Below are positions 1 through 6,205 of a stretch of 10,601 bases of DNA, in pieces. The notes beneath the pieces were generated by a model. It had not been told where the DNA came from, did no database searches, and saw nothing but the letters and a program-made list of their open reading frames with translations. This DNA is from Betaproteobacteria bacterium (lineage in GTDB: Bacteria > Pseudomonadota > Gammaproteobacteria > Burkholderiales > SG8-39), in contig QYQC01000116.1 of assembly GCA_007280315.1 (NCBI GenBank), forward strand, positions 1 to 10,601, written 5' to 3'. Numbering within the stretch: the first letter of the stretch is position 1; each line of letters starts with the position of its first letter. The position numbers and the translations under genes were made by a program.

Positions 1-3
1 GCA

Positions 4-88
4 TGGTGCGAAGGAAGGGACTCGAACCCCCATGCCGTAAGGCGCTGGAACCTAAATCCAGTGCGTCTACCAATTCCGCCACCCTCGC
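4..88 (-). tRNA. tRNA-Leu (anticodon UAG)
   Basis: Decodes CUN leucine codons. Reading the minus strand, the gene starts GCGAGGGTGGCGG and ends CCTTCGCACCA. The 7-bp acceptor stem pairs GCGAGGG with CCTTCGC (one G-U pair), followed by discriminator A and an encoded CCA. The anticodon stem CTGGA/TCCAG closes the loop TTTAGGT, whose central triplet is TAG. A long variable arm follows, as expected of a class II tRNA, and then the T-arm with GGTTCGAGTC. The length of 85 nt is right for tRNA-Leu. It is transcribed away from hpnC from its own promoter. Confidence 0.97.
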
Positions 89-97
89 GCAGGTGTA

Positions 98-127
98 ATT
101 TTACGCGATTTCCCCCTATACTGTCAG
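98..127 (-). promoter_or_regulatory. Probable sigma70 promoter of the tRNA-Leu gene
   Basis: On the minus strand there is a -35 box CTGACA (positions 127-122, 5 of 6 to consensus) and a -10 box TAAAAT (103-98, 5 of 6), 18 bp apart. Transcription would start near position 91, leaving a leader of only about three bases before the mature tRNA 5' end at 88. Read by eye, not by a scoring model. Confidence 0.6.
117..122 (+). promoter_or_regulatory. Possible -10 box for the hpnCDE operon
   Basis: TATACT matches TATAAT at 5 of 6 positions and lies 41 bases before the hpnC start codon, on the strand opposite the tRNA promoter. No convincing -35 element lies 16-18 bp upstream, so this is only a candidate. 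It touches the -35 box of the tRNA promoter (122-127), so the two polymerases could not occupy both at once. Confidence 0.3.
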
Positions 128-163
128 CCCAAGTTTTGCTAAATCCTCAAGAATTTCAAGCTA

Positions 164-973
164 ATGTCCGCAGGCCACTACGAGAATTTCCCGGTCGCCT
201 CGGTGCTGCTGCCGTCCCACTTGCGCCATCCCATCGCGGTCATTTACCGCTTTGCGCGATCCGCGGACGACTTCGCCGACGAAGGTGATCTTCCAGCTGC
301 CCAGCGGCTGGCGCAGCTCGACGGTTATCGTCTGGAACTCAAGGGTCTGGAGGCGGGTCTCGAATCACAGCAGCGGTTATTCGTCGACCTCGGACAGGTC
401 GTGCGCCAGTACCGCCTGCCGCTTACCTTGTTTCACGACCTGCTCGACGCGTTTGCGCAGGACGTGGTCAAGAACCGCTATGCCGATTTCGCCCAACTCG
501 AGGACTATTGCCGCCGGTCGGCCAACCCGGTCGGCCGGCTGTTGTTGCATCTGTTCGGCGCCGCAACCGGAGAAAACTTTCAACGATCGGATGCGATTTG
601 CACCAGCCTGCAGTTGATAAATTTCTGGCAGGACGTGGGAATCGACTGGCATAAACACCGCGTCTACCTGCCCCAGGACGAGATGCAAACATTCGGTGTC
701 AGCGAAAATCAGATTGCGCGCGGCGACGCCTCGGGTCAATGGCCGGCACTGATTGCGTTTCAGGTCGAACGCGCGCGCGCGTTGATGCGATCGGGAGCGC
801 CGCTTGGGCACGCCCTGCCCGGGCGTGTGGGACTCGAAATCCGCACCATAGTGCAGGGCGGACTGCGCATACTCGAAAAAATAGACAAGGCCGGAGGCGA
901 CGTCTACCATCACCGACCTGTGCTGAAAGCTTACGACTGGCCGTTGCTGCTCCTGAGAGCCTTGACCGACTGA
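164..973 (+). CDS. hpnC: Hydroxysqualene synthase HpnC
   Basis: Second step of the bacterial three-enzyme squalene route: HpnC converts presqualene diphosphate to hydroxysqualene, which HpnE then reduces. The 269-residue protein is a trans-isoprenyl-diphosphate-synthase-fold enzyme of the squalene/phytoene synthase family. The first Asp-rich motif DDFADE is at residues 35-40 and the second, within QLINFWQDVGIDW, at 150-162, followed by HRVYLP (165-170). Both bind Mg2+-diphosphate in this family. The N-terminus SAGHYENFPVASVLLP is typical of HpnC and supports the ATG at 164, although no good Shine-Dalgarno precedes it. First gene of hpnCDE; its stop is joined to a 20-codon frame leading to hpnD. 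The distinction from HpnD rests on the N-terminus and gene order. Confidence 0.93.
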   Translation: MSAGHYENFPVASVLLPSHLRHPIAVIYRFARSADDFADEGDLPAAQRLAQLDGYRLELKGLEAGLESQQRLFVDLGQVVRQYRLPLTLFHDLLDAFAQDVVKNRYADFAQLEDYCRRSANPVGRLLLHLFGAATGENFQRSDAICTSLQLINFWQDVGIDWHKHRVYLPQDEMQTFGVSENQIARGDASGQWPALIAFQVERARALMRSGAPLGHALPGRVGLEIRTIVQGGLRILEKIDKAGGDVYHHRPVLKAYDWPLLLLRALTD

Positions 974-1035
974 TGGCACGCAGCCGCATGCACAGTAACG
1001 GCGATGTGACGCTTCTGAAACTGGAACGTGCGTGA
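973..1035 (+). other. 20-codon open frame bridging hpnC and hpnD
   Basis: The ATG at 973-975 shares one base with the hpnC stop (TGATG). The frame runs 20 sense codons, beginning MARSRMHS and ending KLERA. It stops at TGA 1033-1035, which overlaps the hpnD GTG at 1032-1034 (GTGA). The geometry would let ribosomes pass from hpnC to hpnD by termination-reinitiation. There is no strong Shine-Dalgarno before its ATG, and the peptide is basic and resembles nothing I know. It may be a translational relay, or simply a GC-rich gap lacking stops. Listed as a candidate, not as an established gene. Confidence 0.25.
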
Positions 1036-1865
1036 ATCCCGACGAATATTGTCAGCACAAGGCGGCACAGAGCGGATCGAGCTTCTATTACTCCTTCCTG
1101 TTTCTGCCGCCGCCGCGCCGACGCGCCATCACCGCGCTGTACGCGTTCTGCCGCGAGGTGGACGACATCGTCGATGAATGCGCCGATACCGGCGTAGCCC
1201 GCACCAAGCTGGCCTGGTGGCGGCAGGAACTCGCCCGCCTGTACGCCGGCGAGCCACAGCATCCGGTGGCGCGGGCGCTCGCCCCCGCCATCCAGCCCTT
1301 CGGCATCAAGCATGAATACCTGCTGGAGATCATCGACGGCATGGAAATGGATCTGAACCAGAACCGCTATCTCGATTTCGCGAACCTGGAGCAGTATTGC
1401 CACCGCGTTGCCGGCGTGGTGGGCCTGCTTGCCGCCTCGATCTTCGGCTACCGTGATGAACGCACGCTCGCCTACGCCCACACGCTCGGCCTCGCGTTTC
1501 AGCTGACCAATATCATCCGGGATGTCGGCGAGGACAGCCGCAACGGGCGCATTTATCTTCCCCTGAGCGAACTGCAACAATTCAACGTGAGCGCCGCCGA
1601 CATCCTGCATGCGCGCCAGAACGAGAATTTCGTAAGTCTGATCGCATTCCAGATCGAACGCGCCGAGCGCTTGTACAGCGAGGCCTACGCACAGCTGCCG
1701 CGGATCGACCGCAAGGCGCAACGGCCGGGTCTTATCATGGCGGCAATTTACCGCACCTTGCTGCGGGAAATCGCCGACGACGGCTGCAAGGTGCTGAGTC
1801 AGCGCACGGCGTTGACACCGGTGCGCAAGCTGTGGATCGCATGGAAGACCTGGATCACGGCGTAA
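1032..1865 (+). CDS. hpnD: Presqualene diphosphate synthase HpnD
   Basis: Condenses two farnesyl diphosphates head to head to presqualene diphosphate, the first committed step of hopanoid-type squalene synthesis. The protein has 277 residues of the squalene/phytoene synthase family. DDIVDE at 44-49 is the first Asp-rich motif, YCHRVAGVVG at 122-131 the conserved substrate-pocket segment, and QLTNIIRDVGED at 157-168 the second Asp-rich motif. IYLP at 174-177 follows. The start is GTG at 1032: the N-terminus MNPDEYCQHKAAQSGSSFYYSFLFL matches the family, and GGAA at 1023-1026 lies five bases upstream. No ATG in this frame would retain that N-terminus. The 3' end overlaps hpnE by 25 bp, so the two are probably translationally coupled. 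Confidence 0.95.
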   Translation: MNPDEYCQHKAAQSGSSFYYSFLFLPPPRRRAITALYAFCREVDDIVDECADTGVARTKLAWWRQELARLYAGEPQHPVARALAPAIQPFGIKHEYLLEIIDGMEMDLNQNRYLDFANLEQYCHRVAGVVGLLAASIFGYRDERTLAYAHTLGLAFQLTNIIRDVGEDSRNGRIYLPLSELQQFNVSAADILHARQNENFVSLIAFQIERAERLYSEAYAQLPRIDRKAQRPGLIMAAIYRTLLREIADDGCKVLSQRTALTPVRKLWIAWKTWITA

Positions 1866-3139
1866 ACGTCGCCGTCATCGGCGCCGGCTGGGCCGGCATG
1901 GCGGCCGCGGTGACGTTGGCACAGACGGGGACCCGGGTCACCGTGTTCGAAGCGGCGCGGCACCTGGGCGGCCGCGCGCGTACGGTCGAACTCGAAGGCA
2001 TAGATCTGGACAACGGCCAGCACATCCTCATCGGCGCCTACGTTGAGACGCTGCGTCTGATGCGCGCGGTCGGCGCCGATCCGAAGCAGTTGCTGCTGCG
2101 CCAGCAGCTCGCCATAGAATATCCCGGGGCGTTTCGCCTGCGCGCACCGCGGCTTCCAGCGCCACTTCATTTGCTCGCCGCGCTGATGACTGCCAACGGG
2201 CTGGCCTGGACCGAGCGCATCGCCGCCATGCGCTTCATGACAGCGATGCGCGGCAACAACTATCGCATCGCCGCCGACATGCCGGTTGCCGAGCTGCTGG
2301 CGCAACACCGACAAGGCGGCGCGCTCGCACGCTATTTGTGGGAACCGCTGTGCGTGTCTGCGCTCAACACCCCGGCCGCTGCCGCATCGGCGCAGACCTT
2401 CCTCAACGTGGTGCGCGACGGGCTGGATGGTCCGCGCGCGAACAGTGATTTTCTCATTCCGCGCACCGATCTGGGCCGGCTGTTTCCACTGCCAGCCGCG
2501 GATTTTGTGCGTGATCACGGGGGCTCGATACGGCTGGGAACACCGGTGCGGGCGCTTACGGAAAGCGCGGATGGCTTCGTTCTGGACACCGGTCCGGAGC
2601 GTTACAGCCATGTCATTCTTGCCGTGGCGCCGCATCAGCTCGATGTCCTGCTCGATTGTTTTCCGGCGCTTGCAGCAGTCCGACAGAGCATCGTTGCCTT
2701 CGCTTACGAACCGATTTACACCTGCTATTTGCAATACCCGCCTTCTGTGACGATGCCGCAGCCAATGACCGGTTTTGACGGCGGCAGCATTCAGTGGATA
2801 TTCGATCGCGGTCGGATCAACGGCACAGCGGGTCTGCTGGCAGCGGTGATCAGTGCGCGCGGCGCGCATCAGGATTTTTCTCAGGATGCGCTGGCTGAAG
2901 CGATCCACCGCGAATTGGTCGCGTTCCTGCCAGATATTCCTTCGCCACTCTGGTCGCGCGTCATCGCCGAAAAGCGCGCTACCTTCTCCTGCCGCCCCGG
3001 GATTGCGCGGCCGTCGAACCGGACACCTGTTGATCGCCTTTACCTCGCGGGCGACTATACTGCCAGCGACTATCCGGCCACACTGGAATCGGCGGTGCGC
3101 AGCGGCGTGCGAGCGGCCGGCCTTGTGCGCCTGCGCTAG
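1841..3139 (+). CDS. hpnE: Hydroxysqualene dehydroxylase HpnE
   Basis: FAD-dependent amine-oxidase-family enzyme that reduces hydroxysqualene to squalene, closing the HpnCDE pathway. Counting from the ATG at 1841 (432 residues), the Rossmann motif GAGWAG is at 14-19, followed by the family signature GGRAR at 43-47. The C-terminal FAD-contact segment, containing LYLAGDYTASDYPATLESA, starts near residue 400. These are the hallmarks of HpnE and of the related phytoene desaturases; the hpnC-hpnD context selects HpnE. An in-frame GTG at 1832 would add three residues. I prefer the ATG because it is the stronger start codon with GGA just upstream, but the choice is not certain. The stop overlaps the convergent radA stop by 4 bp. 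Confidence 0.93.
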   Translation: MEDLDHGVNVAVIGAGWAGMAAAVTLAQTGTRVTVFEAARHLGGRARTVELEGIDLDNGQHILIGAYVETLRLMRAVGADPKQLLLRQQLAIEYPGAFRLRAPRLPAPLHLLAALMTANGLAWTERIAAMRFMTAMRGNNYRIAADMPVAELLAQHRQGGALARYLWEPLCVSALNTPAAAASAQTFLNVVRDGLDGPRANSDFLIPRTDLGRLFPLPAADFVRDHGGSIRLGTPVRALTESADGFVLDTGPERYSHVILAVAPHQLDVLLDCFPALAAVRQSIVAFAYEPIYTCYLQYPPSVTMPQPMTGFDGGSIQWIFDRGRINGTAGLLAAVISARGAHQDFSQDALAEAIHRELVAFLPDIPSPLWSRVIAEKRATFSCRPGIARPSNRTPVDRLYLAGDYTASDYPATLESAVRSGVRAAGLVRLR

Positions 3140-3148
3140 CGCAGGCGC
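3127..3148. terminator. Perfect 22-bp palindrome over the hpnE and radA stops; possible bidirectional terminator hairpin
   Basis: An 11-bp arm followed at once by its exact reverse complement, centred on CTAG (3136-3139), which supplies TAG to both strands. As RNA either transcript could form a GC-rich stem, but with almost no loop unless the central pairs open, and there is no U-tract on either side. That is atypical for an intrinsic terminator. No other terminator candidate lies between these convergent genes. Confidence 0.4.
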
Positions 3149-4488
3149 GCGACCGCGTCCTCGACCCGGTCGCAGGCGACGATTTCCAGCCCGCTTATCG
3201 CCTGCCGCGGAACATTGGCCTTGGGAATGATCGCCTGCGTAAACCCAAGCTTGGCCGCCTCGCGCAGACGTTCCTGTCCGCGCGGCGCCGGGCGGATCTC
3301 CCCTGCCAGTCCTACCTCGCCGAACACCACCAGTTTCTGCGGCAGCGGTTTCGCTCGCAGCGAAGACACGATAGCAAGCAGCACGGCAAGATCGGCGGCG
3401 GGTTCGCTGATTTTTACGCCGCCAACCGCATTGACGAACACGTCCTGGTCGAAACAGGCGACTCCCGCGTGCCGGTGCAGCACGGCCAGCAGCATAGCCA
3501 GCCGGTTCTGCTCCAGTCCCACCGAGAGACGGCGCGGGTTAGGCGCGTGCGCCTGATCCACCAGGGCCTGAATTTCCACCAGCAAGGGTCGCGTGCCTTC
3601 CTGCGTCACCAGCACACAGGAACCCGGCACCTGGCCGTCGTGCCGCGACAGGAAAAGTGCCGACGGGTTGGACACTTCCTTCAATCCCTTGTCGGTCATG
3701 GCAAATACGCCGAGCTCATTTACCGCGCCGAATCGATTCTTGAAAGCCCGTACCAGGCGAAAGCTTTGCTGCGTATCACCTTCGAAATAGAGCACGGTAT
3801 CGACGATGTGCTCCAGCACCCGCGGCCCGGCGAGCGCGCCCTCCTTGGTCACGTGGCCGATGAACACGATGATCATGCCGGTCTGCTTGGCCATCCGCGT
3901 CAACTGCGCCGCGCATTCCCGCACCTGCGCCACCGACCCCGGCGCAGAGGACAGCGCTTCCGAATAAAGCGTCTGAATCGAATCGATGACCACGATTTCC
4001 GGCCTGGCGCCGGCCAGGACGTCCTGGATTTTTTCCAGATTGATCTCCGCCAGCAACTGCAGCCCGCCGCAATCCAGCCCGAGGCGTGTGGCGCGCAGTG
4101 CCACCTGCGCCGCCGACTCCTCGCCGCTGACATAGACCGCCCGATGTTTTGCACTCATGGCGGCGAGCGCCTGCAGCAGCAGCGTCGATTTGCCTATCCC
4201 CGGATCGCCACCGATCAGCACTACCTGCCCCGCGACCAATCCTCCGCCCAGCACGCGATCGAATTCCCCGACTCCGCTGGGCAGGCGCGGCGCTTCGCGC
4301 GCACTGACCTCGGACAATATCTGCAGCTTGGATGCGGCGGCGACGCTGTTGTAGCGGTGCGTCGACGCCGTCTCGGCGGCGGTTTCGGTCAGCGTGTTCC
4401 AGGCGGCGCAACTCGGGCACTGGCCCTGCCATTTTGGCGCGCTGCCGCCGCACTCGGTGCACGTGTATATGGATTTGGATTTAGCCAC
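3136..4488 (-). CDS. radA: DNA repair and recombination ATPase RadA (Sms)
   Basis: RecA-related hexameric ATPase that acts on recombination intermediates, promoting branch migration and D-loop extension. The 450 residues show all expected parts in order. A C4 zinc finger has Cys10, Cys13, Cys24 and Cys27. Walker A, GGDPGIGKST, is at 93-102 and Walker B, IVVIDS, ends at 170. The RadA-specific KNRFG motif is at 250-254. A C-terminal Lon-protease-like domain begins near 330 and includes DVFVNAVGGVKI at 349-360. Full family length. The start is GTG at 4488, supported by the N-terminus MAKSKSIYTCTECG and by GGAA (minus strand, 4499-4496) seven bases upstream. It lies downstream of alr and hicBA on the same strand and could share their transcript. 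Confidence 0.97.
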   Translation of the reverse strand: MAKSKSIYTCTECGGSAPKWQGQCPSCAAWNTLTETAAETASTHRYNSVAAASKLQILSEVSAREAPRLPSGVGEFDRVLGGGLVAGQVVLIGGDPGIGKSTLLLQALAAMSAKHRAVYVSGEESAAQVALRATRLGLDCGGLQLLAEINLEKIQDVLAGARPEIVVIDSIQTLYSEALSSAPGSVAQVRECAAQLTRMAKQTGMIIVFIGHVTKEGALAGPRVLEHIVDTVLYFEGDTQQSFRLVRAFKNRFGAVNELGVFAMTDKGLKEVSNPSALFLSRHDGQVPGSCVLVTQEGTRPLLVEIQALVDQAHAPNPRRLSVGLEQNRLAMLLAVLHRHAGVACFDQDVFVNAVGGVKISEPAADLAVLLAIVSSLRAKPLPQKLVVFGEVGLAGEIRPAPRGQERLREAAKLGFTQAIIPKANVPRQAISGLEIVACDRVEDAVARLR

Positions 4489-4571
4489 GTTCGGGTTCCG
4501 TCATTGCCTCACGCCCGGTAGTCGGCCAATACCTGGAGTCGGAACTGCGCACCGCTGAGGTCCTTGCCGAT

Positions 4572-4793
4572 TCACGACTCGAACGCTGAGCGCGGCAGGC
4601 CGCTTTGCCGGATGATCGATTGCAGCGTGCCAATCTTCAGCTCGTCATGATCGGGCACCGGAACCGTGGTGCTACCAGCAGCGGTGCGACGTTGCATCAC
4701 CACATGGCTGCCGCGCCTTCTCACCTCCACGAATCCGAAGCGCGCGAGAATCCTGCAGACTTCCTTGCCTGAGAGAACGGCAAGCCTAGCCAT
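4572..4793 (-). CDS. hicA: HicA-family toxin (putative mRNA interferase)
   Basis: Toxin of a type II toxin-antitoxin module; HicA proteins cleave mRNA and use a small double-stranded-RNA-binding-like fold. The 73 residues show LSGKEVCRILARFGFVEVR at the start, then RRRGSH with the conserved, presumably catalytic His30. The closing motif VPVPDHDELKIGTLQSII (45-61 region) and the C-terminal GLPRSAF are also typical. Full family length. The ATG at 4793 overlaps the end of hicB by 8 bp, so translation is likely coupled to the antitoxin. Function is inferred from family features, not from any activity shown by the sequence. Confidence 0.88.
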   Translation of the reverse strand: MARLAVLSGKEVCRILARFGFVEVRRRGSHVVMQRRTAAGSTTVPVPDHDELKIGTLQSIIRQSGLPRSAFES

Positions 4794-5010
4794 GCACCGC
4801 TTCGAAACGGGTCACGTAGATTTCGCCGTGCTGCCGCTTTGCGACTTCCGCCGGATCGGCACATTCGACAAACAATTCCACAGCCTCTTTCAGGTTCGCA
4901 GTCGCCTGCTCAATGCTCTCGCCTTGGCTGGCGACGTCGAGTTCAGGACATAGCGCCACATAAATATCGCCTTCCTTTTCCACAATTGCTGTATAGCTGT
5001 GCATTGTCAT
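4786..5010 (-). CDS. hicB: HicB-family antitoxin (short form)
   Basis: Partner antitoxin of HicA. The 74 residues form the partially degraded RNase H-like HicB domain: YTAIVEKEGDIYVALCPELD at 6-25, then ASQGESIEQATANLKEAVEL at 27-46, which is the family's signature order. Classical HicB proteins carry an extra C-terminal ribbon-helix-helix or HTH DNA-binding domain. None is present here, since the chain ends soon after the HicB domain with a short tail, EIYVTRFEAVHG. This is the compact antitoxin-first type. A second Met at codon 3 (5004) is possible, but AGAGG five bases before 5010 favours the first. Confidence 0.87.
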   Translation of the reverse strand: MTMHSYTAIVEKEGDIYVALCPELDVASQGESIEQATANLKEAVELFVECADPAEVAKRQHGEIYVTRFEAVHG

Positions 5011-5015
5011 GATGA

Positions 5016-5020
5016 CCTCT
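5016..5020 (-). promoter_or_regulatory. Ribosome binding site of hicB
   Basis: AGAGG on the minus strand, five bases before the ATG at 5010. It is one of the cleaner Shine-Dalgarno elements in the window. The spacing would be 11 bases to the alternative Met at 5004, so it decides the start in favour of 5010. Confidence 0.6.
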
Positions 5021-5022
5021 AT

Positions 5023-5079
5023 TTAAGATTGAACGGCACCAGTATCGGCATCGTTGTCGTCCTTTAAGGGCAGAATCAT
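5023..5079 (-). other. 18-codon open frame between alr and hicB
   Basis: On the minus strand an ATG at 5079 opens a frame encoding MILPLKDDNDADTGAVQS and ends at TAA 5025-5023, directly before the hicB Shine-Dalgarno. It starts 9 bases after the alr stop. It could be a leader peptide, the stump of a gene displaced by hicBA, or chance. The acidic, non-repetitive sequence does not settle this, and no good ribosome binding site precedes it. Confidence 0.2.
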
Positions 5080-5088
5080 ACCGCGCTT

Positions 5089-6168
5089 TCAGACCTCCAC
5101 GACCGGCACTCGCGCAGCCAATGCGCACAGCAATTCGTAACTGACCGTGCCGGCACAGGCGGCGACTTCGTCCGCCGGCAGCCCCTCGCCCCACAGCGTT
5201 ACCGGCGTGCCGACCCGGGCGTCCTCGATAGCGCTCAGGTCGACGCATAGCATGTCCATGGATACACGCCCCACGGTGTGCGTGCGCCTGCCGGCGACGA
5301 AAACCGGCGTGTTACGGTCATGGTAGCCGGGCGCATGGCGCGGATAGCCGTCGGCATAGCCGCAGGCCACCACGCCGATGCGCATCGGCCGCCTGGCCTC
5401 GAACGTGCCGCCGTAGCCGACGCGGTCGCCCGGCTTGAGTTCCTGCAGTGCGATGATTTCGCTTGCAAGCGTCATCGCCGGCTGCAATCCCAGCGCATCG
5501 GCGCTGACGTCGGCGAAAGGCGAACAGCCATAGAGCATGATGCCAGGCCGCACCCAGTCGGCATGGGATTCCGGGTAGCGCAGAATCGCGGCGGAGTTGG
5601 CCAGCGTCGCCTCGCCTTTCAGCCCGGCCGTGCACTCGACAAATCGCGCCATTTGTGCGGCGACTCCAGAAGCGCCATCGGCATCGGCAAAGTGGGTCAT
5701 CAACGCAATCGCCGCGACTCTGCCGCTCGCTTGAAGCCGGCTATAGGCGTTGCGCGCCAGGGCGGGGGCAATTCCCAGGCGATTCAATCCGGTATTCAGC
5801 TTGAGCACTACTGCTACCGGCGCAGACAGTCGGGCGCTTTCGAGCATGAGTATCTGCTCGTAATCGTGCACCACCAGCGACAGCGCGTGGCGATCGACTT
5901 GCACCAGATCCGCCGGCTCGAACACACCTTCGAGCAGCAGAATGGGTTTGGATATCCCCGCCTCGCGCAGACGCACCGCCTCGTCCAGATCCAGCAATGC
6001 ATACCCATCGGCGTCGTCCAGGGCCTGCACAACACGCAACAGGCCGTGGCCGTAAGCATTGGCTTTGACCACCGCCCAGACTCTGGATTTCGGCGCATGT
6101 CGCCGCGCGACGCCGAGGTTGTGCTTCAGCGCCGACAGGCTGAAACCTGCGTGGATAGGGCGCGGCAT
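5089..6168 (-). CDS. alr: Alanine racemase (PLP-dependent)
   Basis: Interconverts L- and D-alanine and so supplies D-Ala for peptidoglycan. The 359-residue protein, of normal family length, has an N-terminal PLP-binding barrel with the Schiff-base lysine Lys35 in VVKANAYGHG (33-42). LNTGLNRLG follows at 125-133, and Arg208 lies in RPGIMLYG (208-214). The second catalytic base, Tyr252, is in VGYGGTF. C-terminal motifs are CGYADGYPR (269-277) and GRVSMDM (300-306). All key residues are present. The start ATG at 6168 has a G-rich stretch close upstream. It lies 37 bp after the LysR gene on the same strand, with no clear promoter in the gap, so co-transcription with the regulator is plausible. 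Confidence 0.97.
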   Translation of the reverse strand: MPRPIHAGFSLSALKHNLGVARRHAPKSRVWAVVKANAYGHGLLRVVQALDDADGYALLDLDEAVRLREAGISKPILLLEGVFEPADLVQVDRHALSLVVHDYEQILMLESARLSAPVAVVLKLNTGLNRLGIAPALARNAYSRLQASGRVAAIALMTHFADADGASGVAAQMARFVECTAGLKGEATLANSAAILRYPESHADWVRPGIMLYGCSPFADVSADALGLQPAMTLASEIIALQELKPGDRVGYGGTFEARRPMRIGVVACGYADGYPRHAPGYHDRNTPVFVAGRRTHTVGRVSMDMLCVDLSAIEDARVGTPVTLWGEGLPADEVAACAGTVSYELLCALAARVPVVEV

Positions 6169-6205
6169 CTACCCCGCCGGATATTCCGGGTCGCTGAACA
6201 CGCGA

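Noticed and set aside
4..163. tRNA-Leu end as an integration site for a mobile element
   Set aside because: No integrase, no repeat of the tRNA 3' end inside the window, and the neighbouring genes are core metabolism. The 3' side of the tRNA lies outside the window.
699..1721. 340-codon open frame on the minus strand
   Set aside because: It lies antisense to hpnC and hpnD, both of which carry full sets of family motifs. It is Arg/Ala-rich with no recognisable domain, a usual shadow in GC-rich DNA.
1799..2908. 369-codon open frame on the minus strand
   Set aside because: Antisense to hpnE over most of its length; composition is His/Arg/Gln-rich and shows no motif.
4481..4504. Seven-codon frame (ATG at 4504, minus strand) overlapping the radA GTG start, as a leader peptide
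   Set aside because: Too short to judge, and without a Shine-Dalgarno of its own; the radA start is adequately explained by GGAA seven bases upstream.
3469..4521. 350-codon open frame on the plus strand
   Set aside because: Antisense to radA, whose zinc finger, Walker motifs and KNRFG are intact; the frame itself has low-complexity Arg/His/Gln composition.
4666..4953. 95-codon plus-strand frame across the hicBA module, considered as an antisense regulator
   Set aside because: It mirrors the coding sequence of hicA and hicB, with no ribosome binding site or promoter seen; the minus-strand genes explain it.
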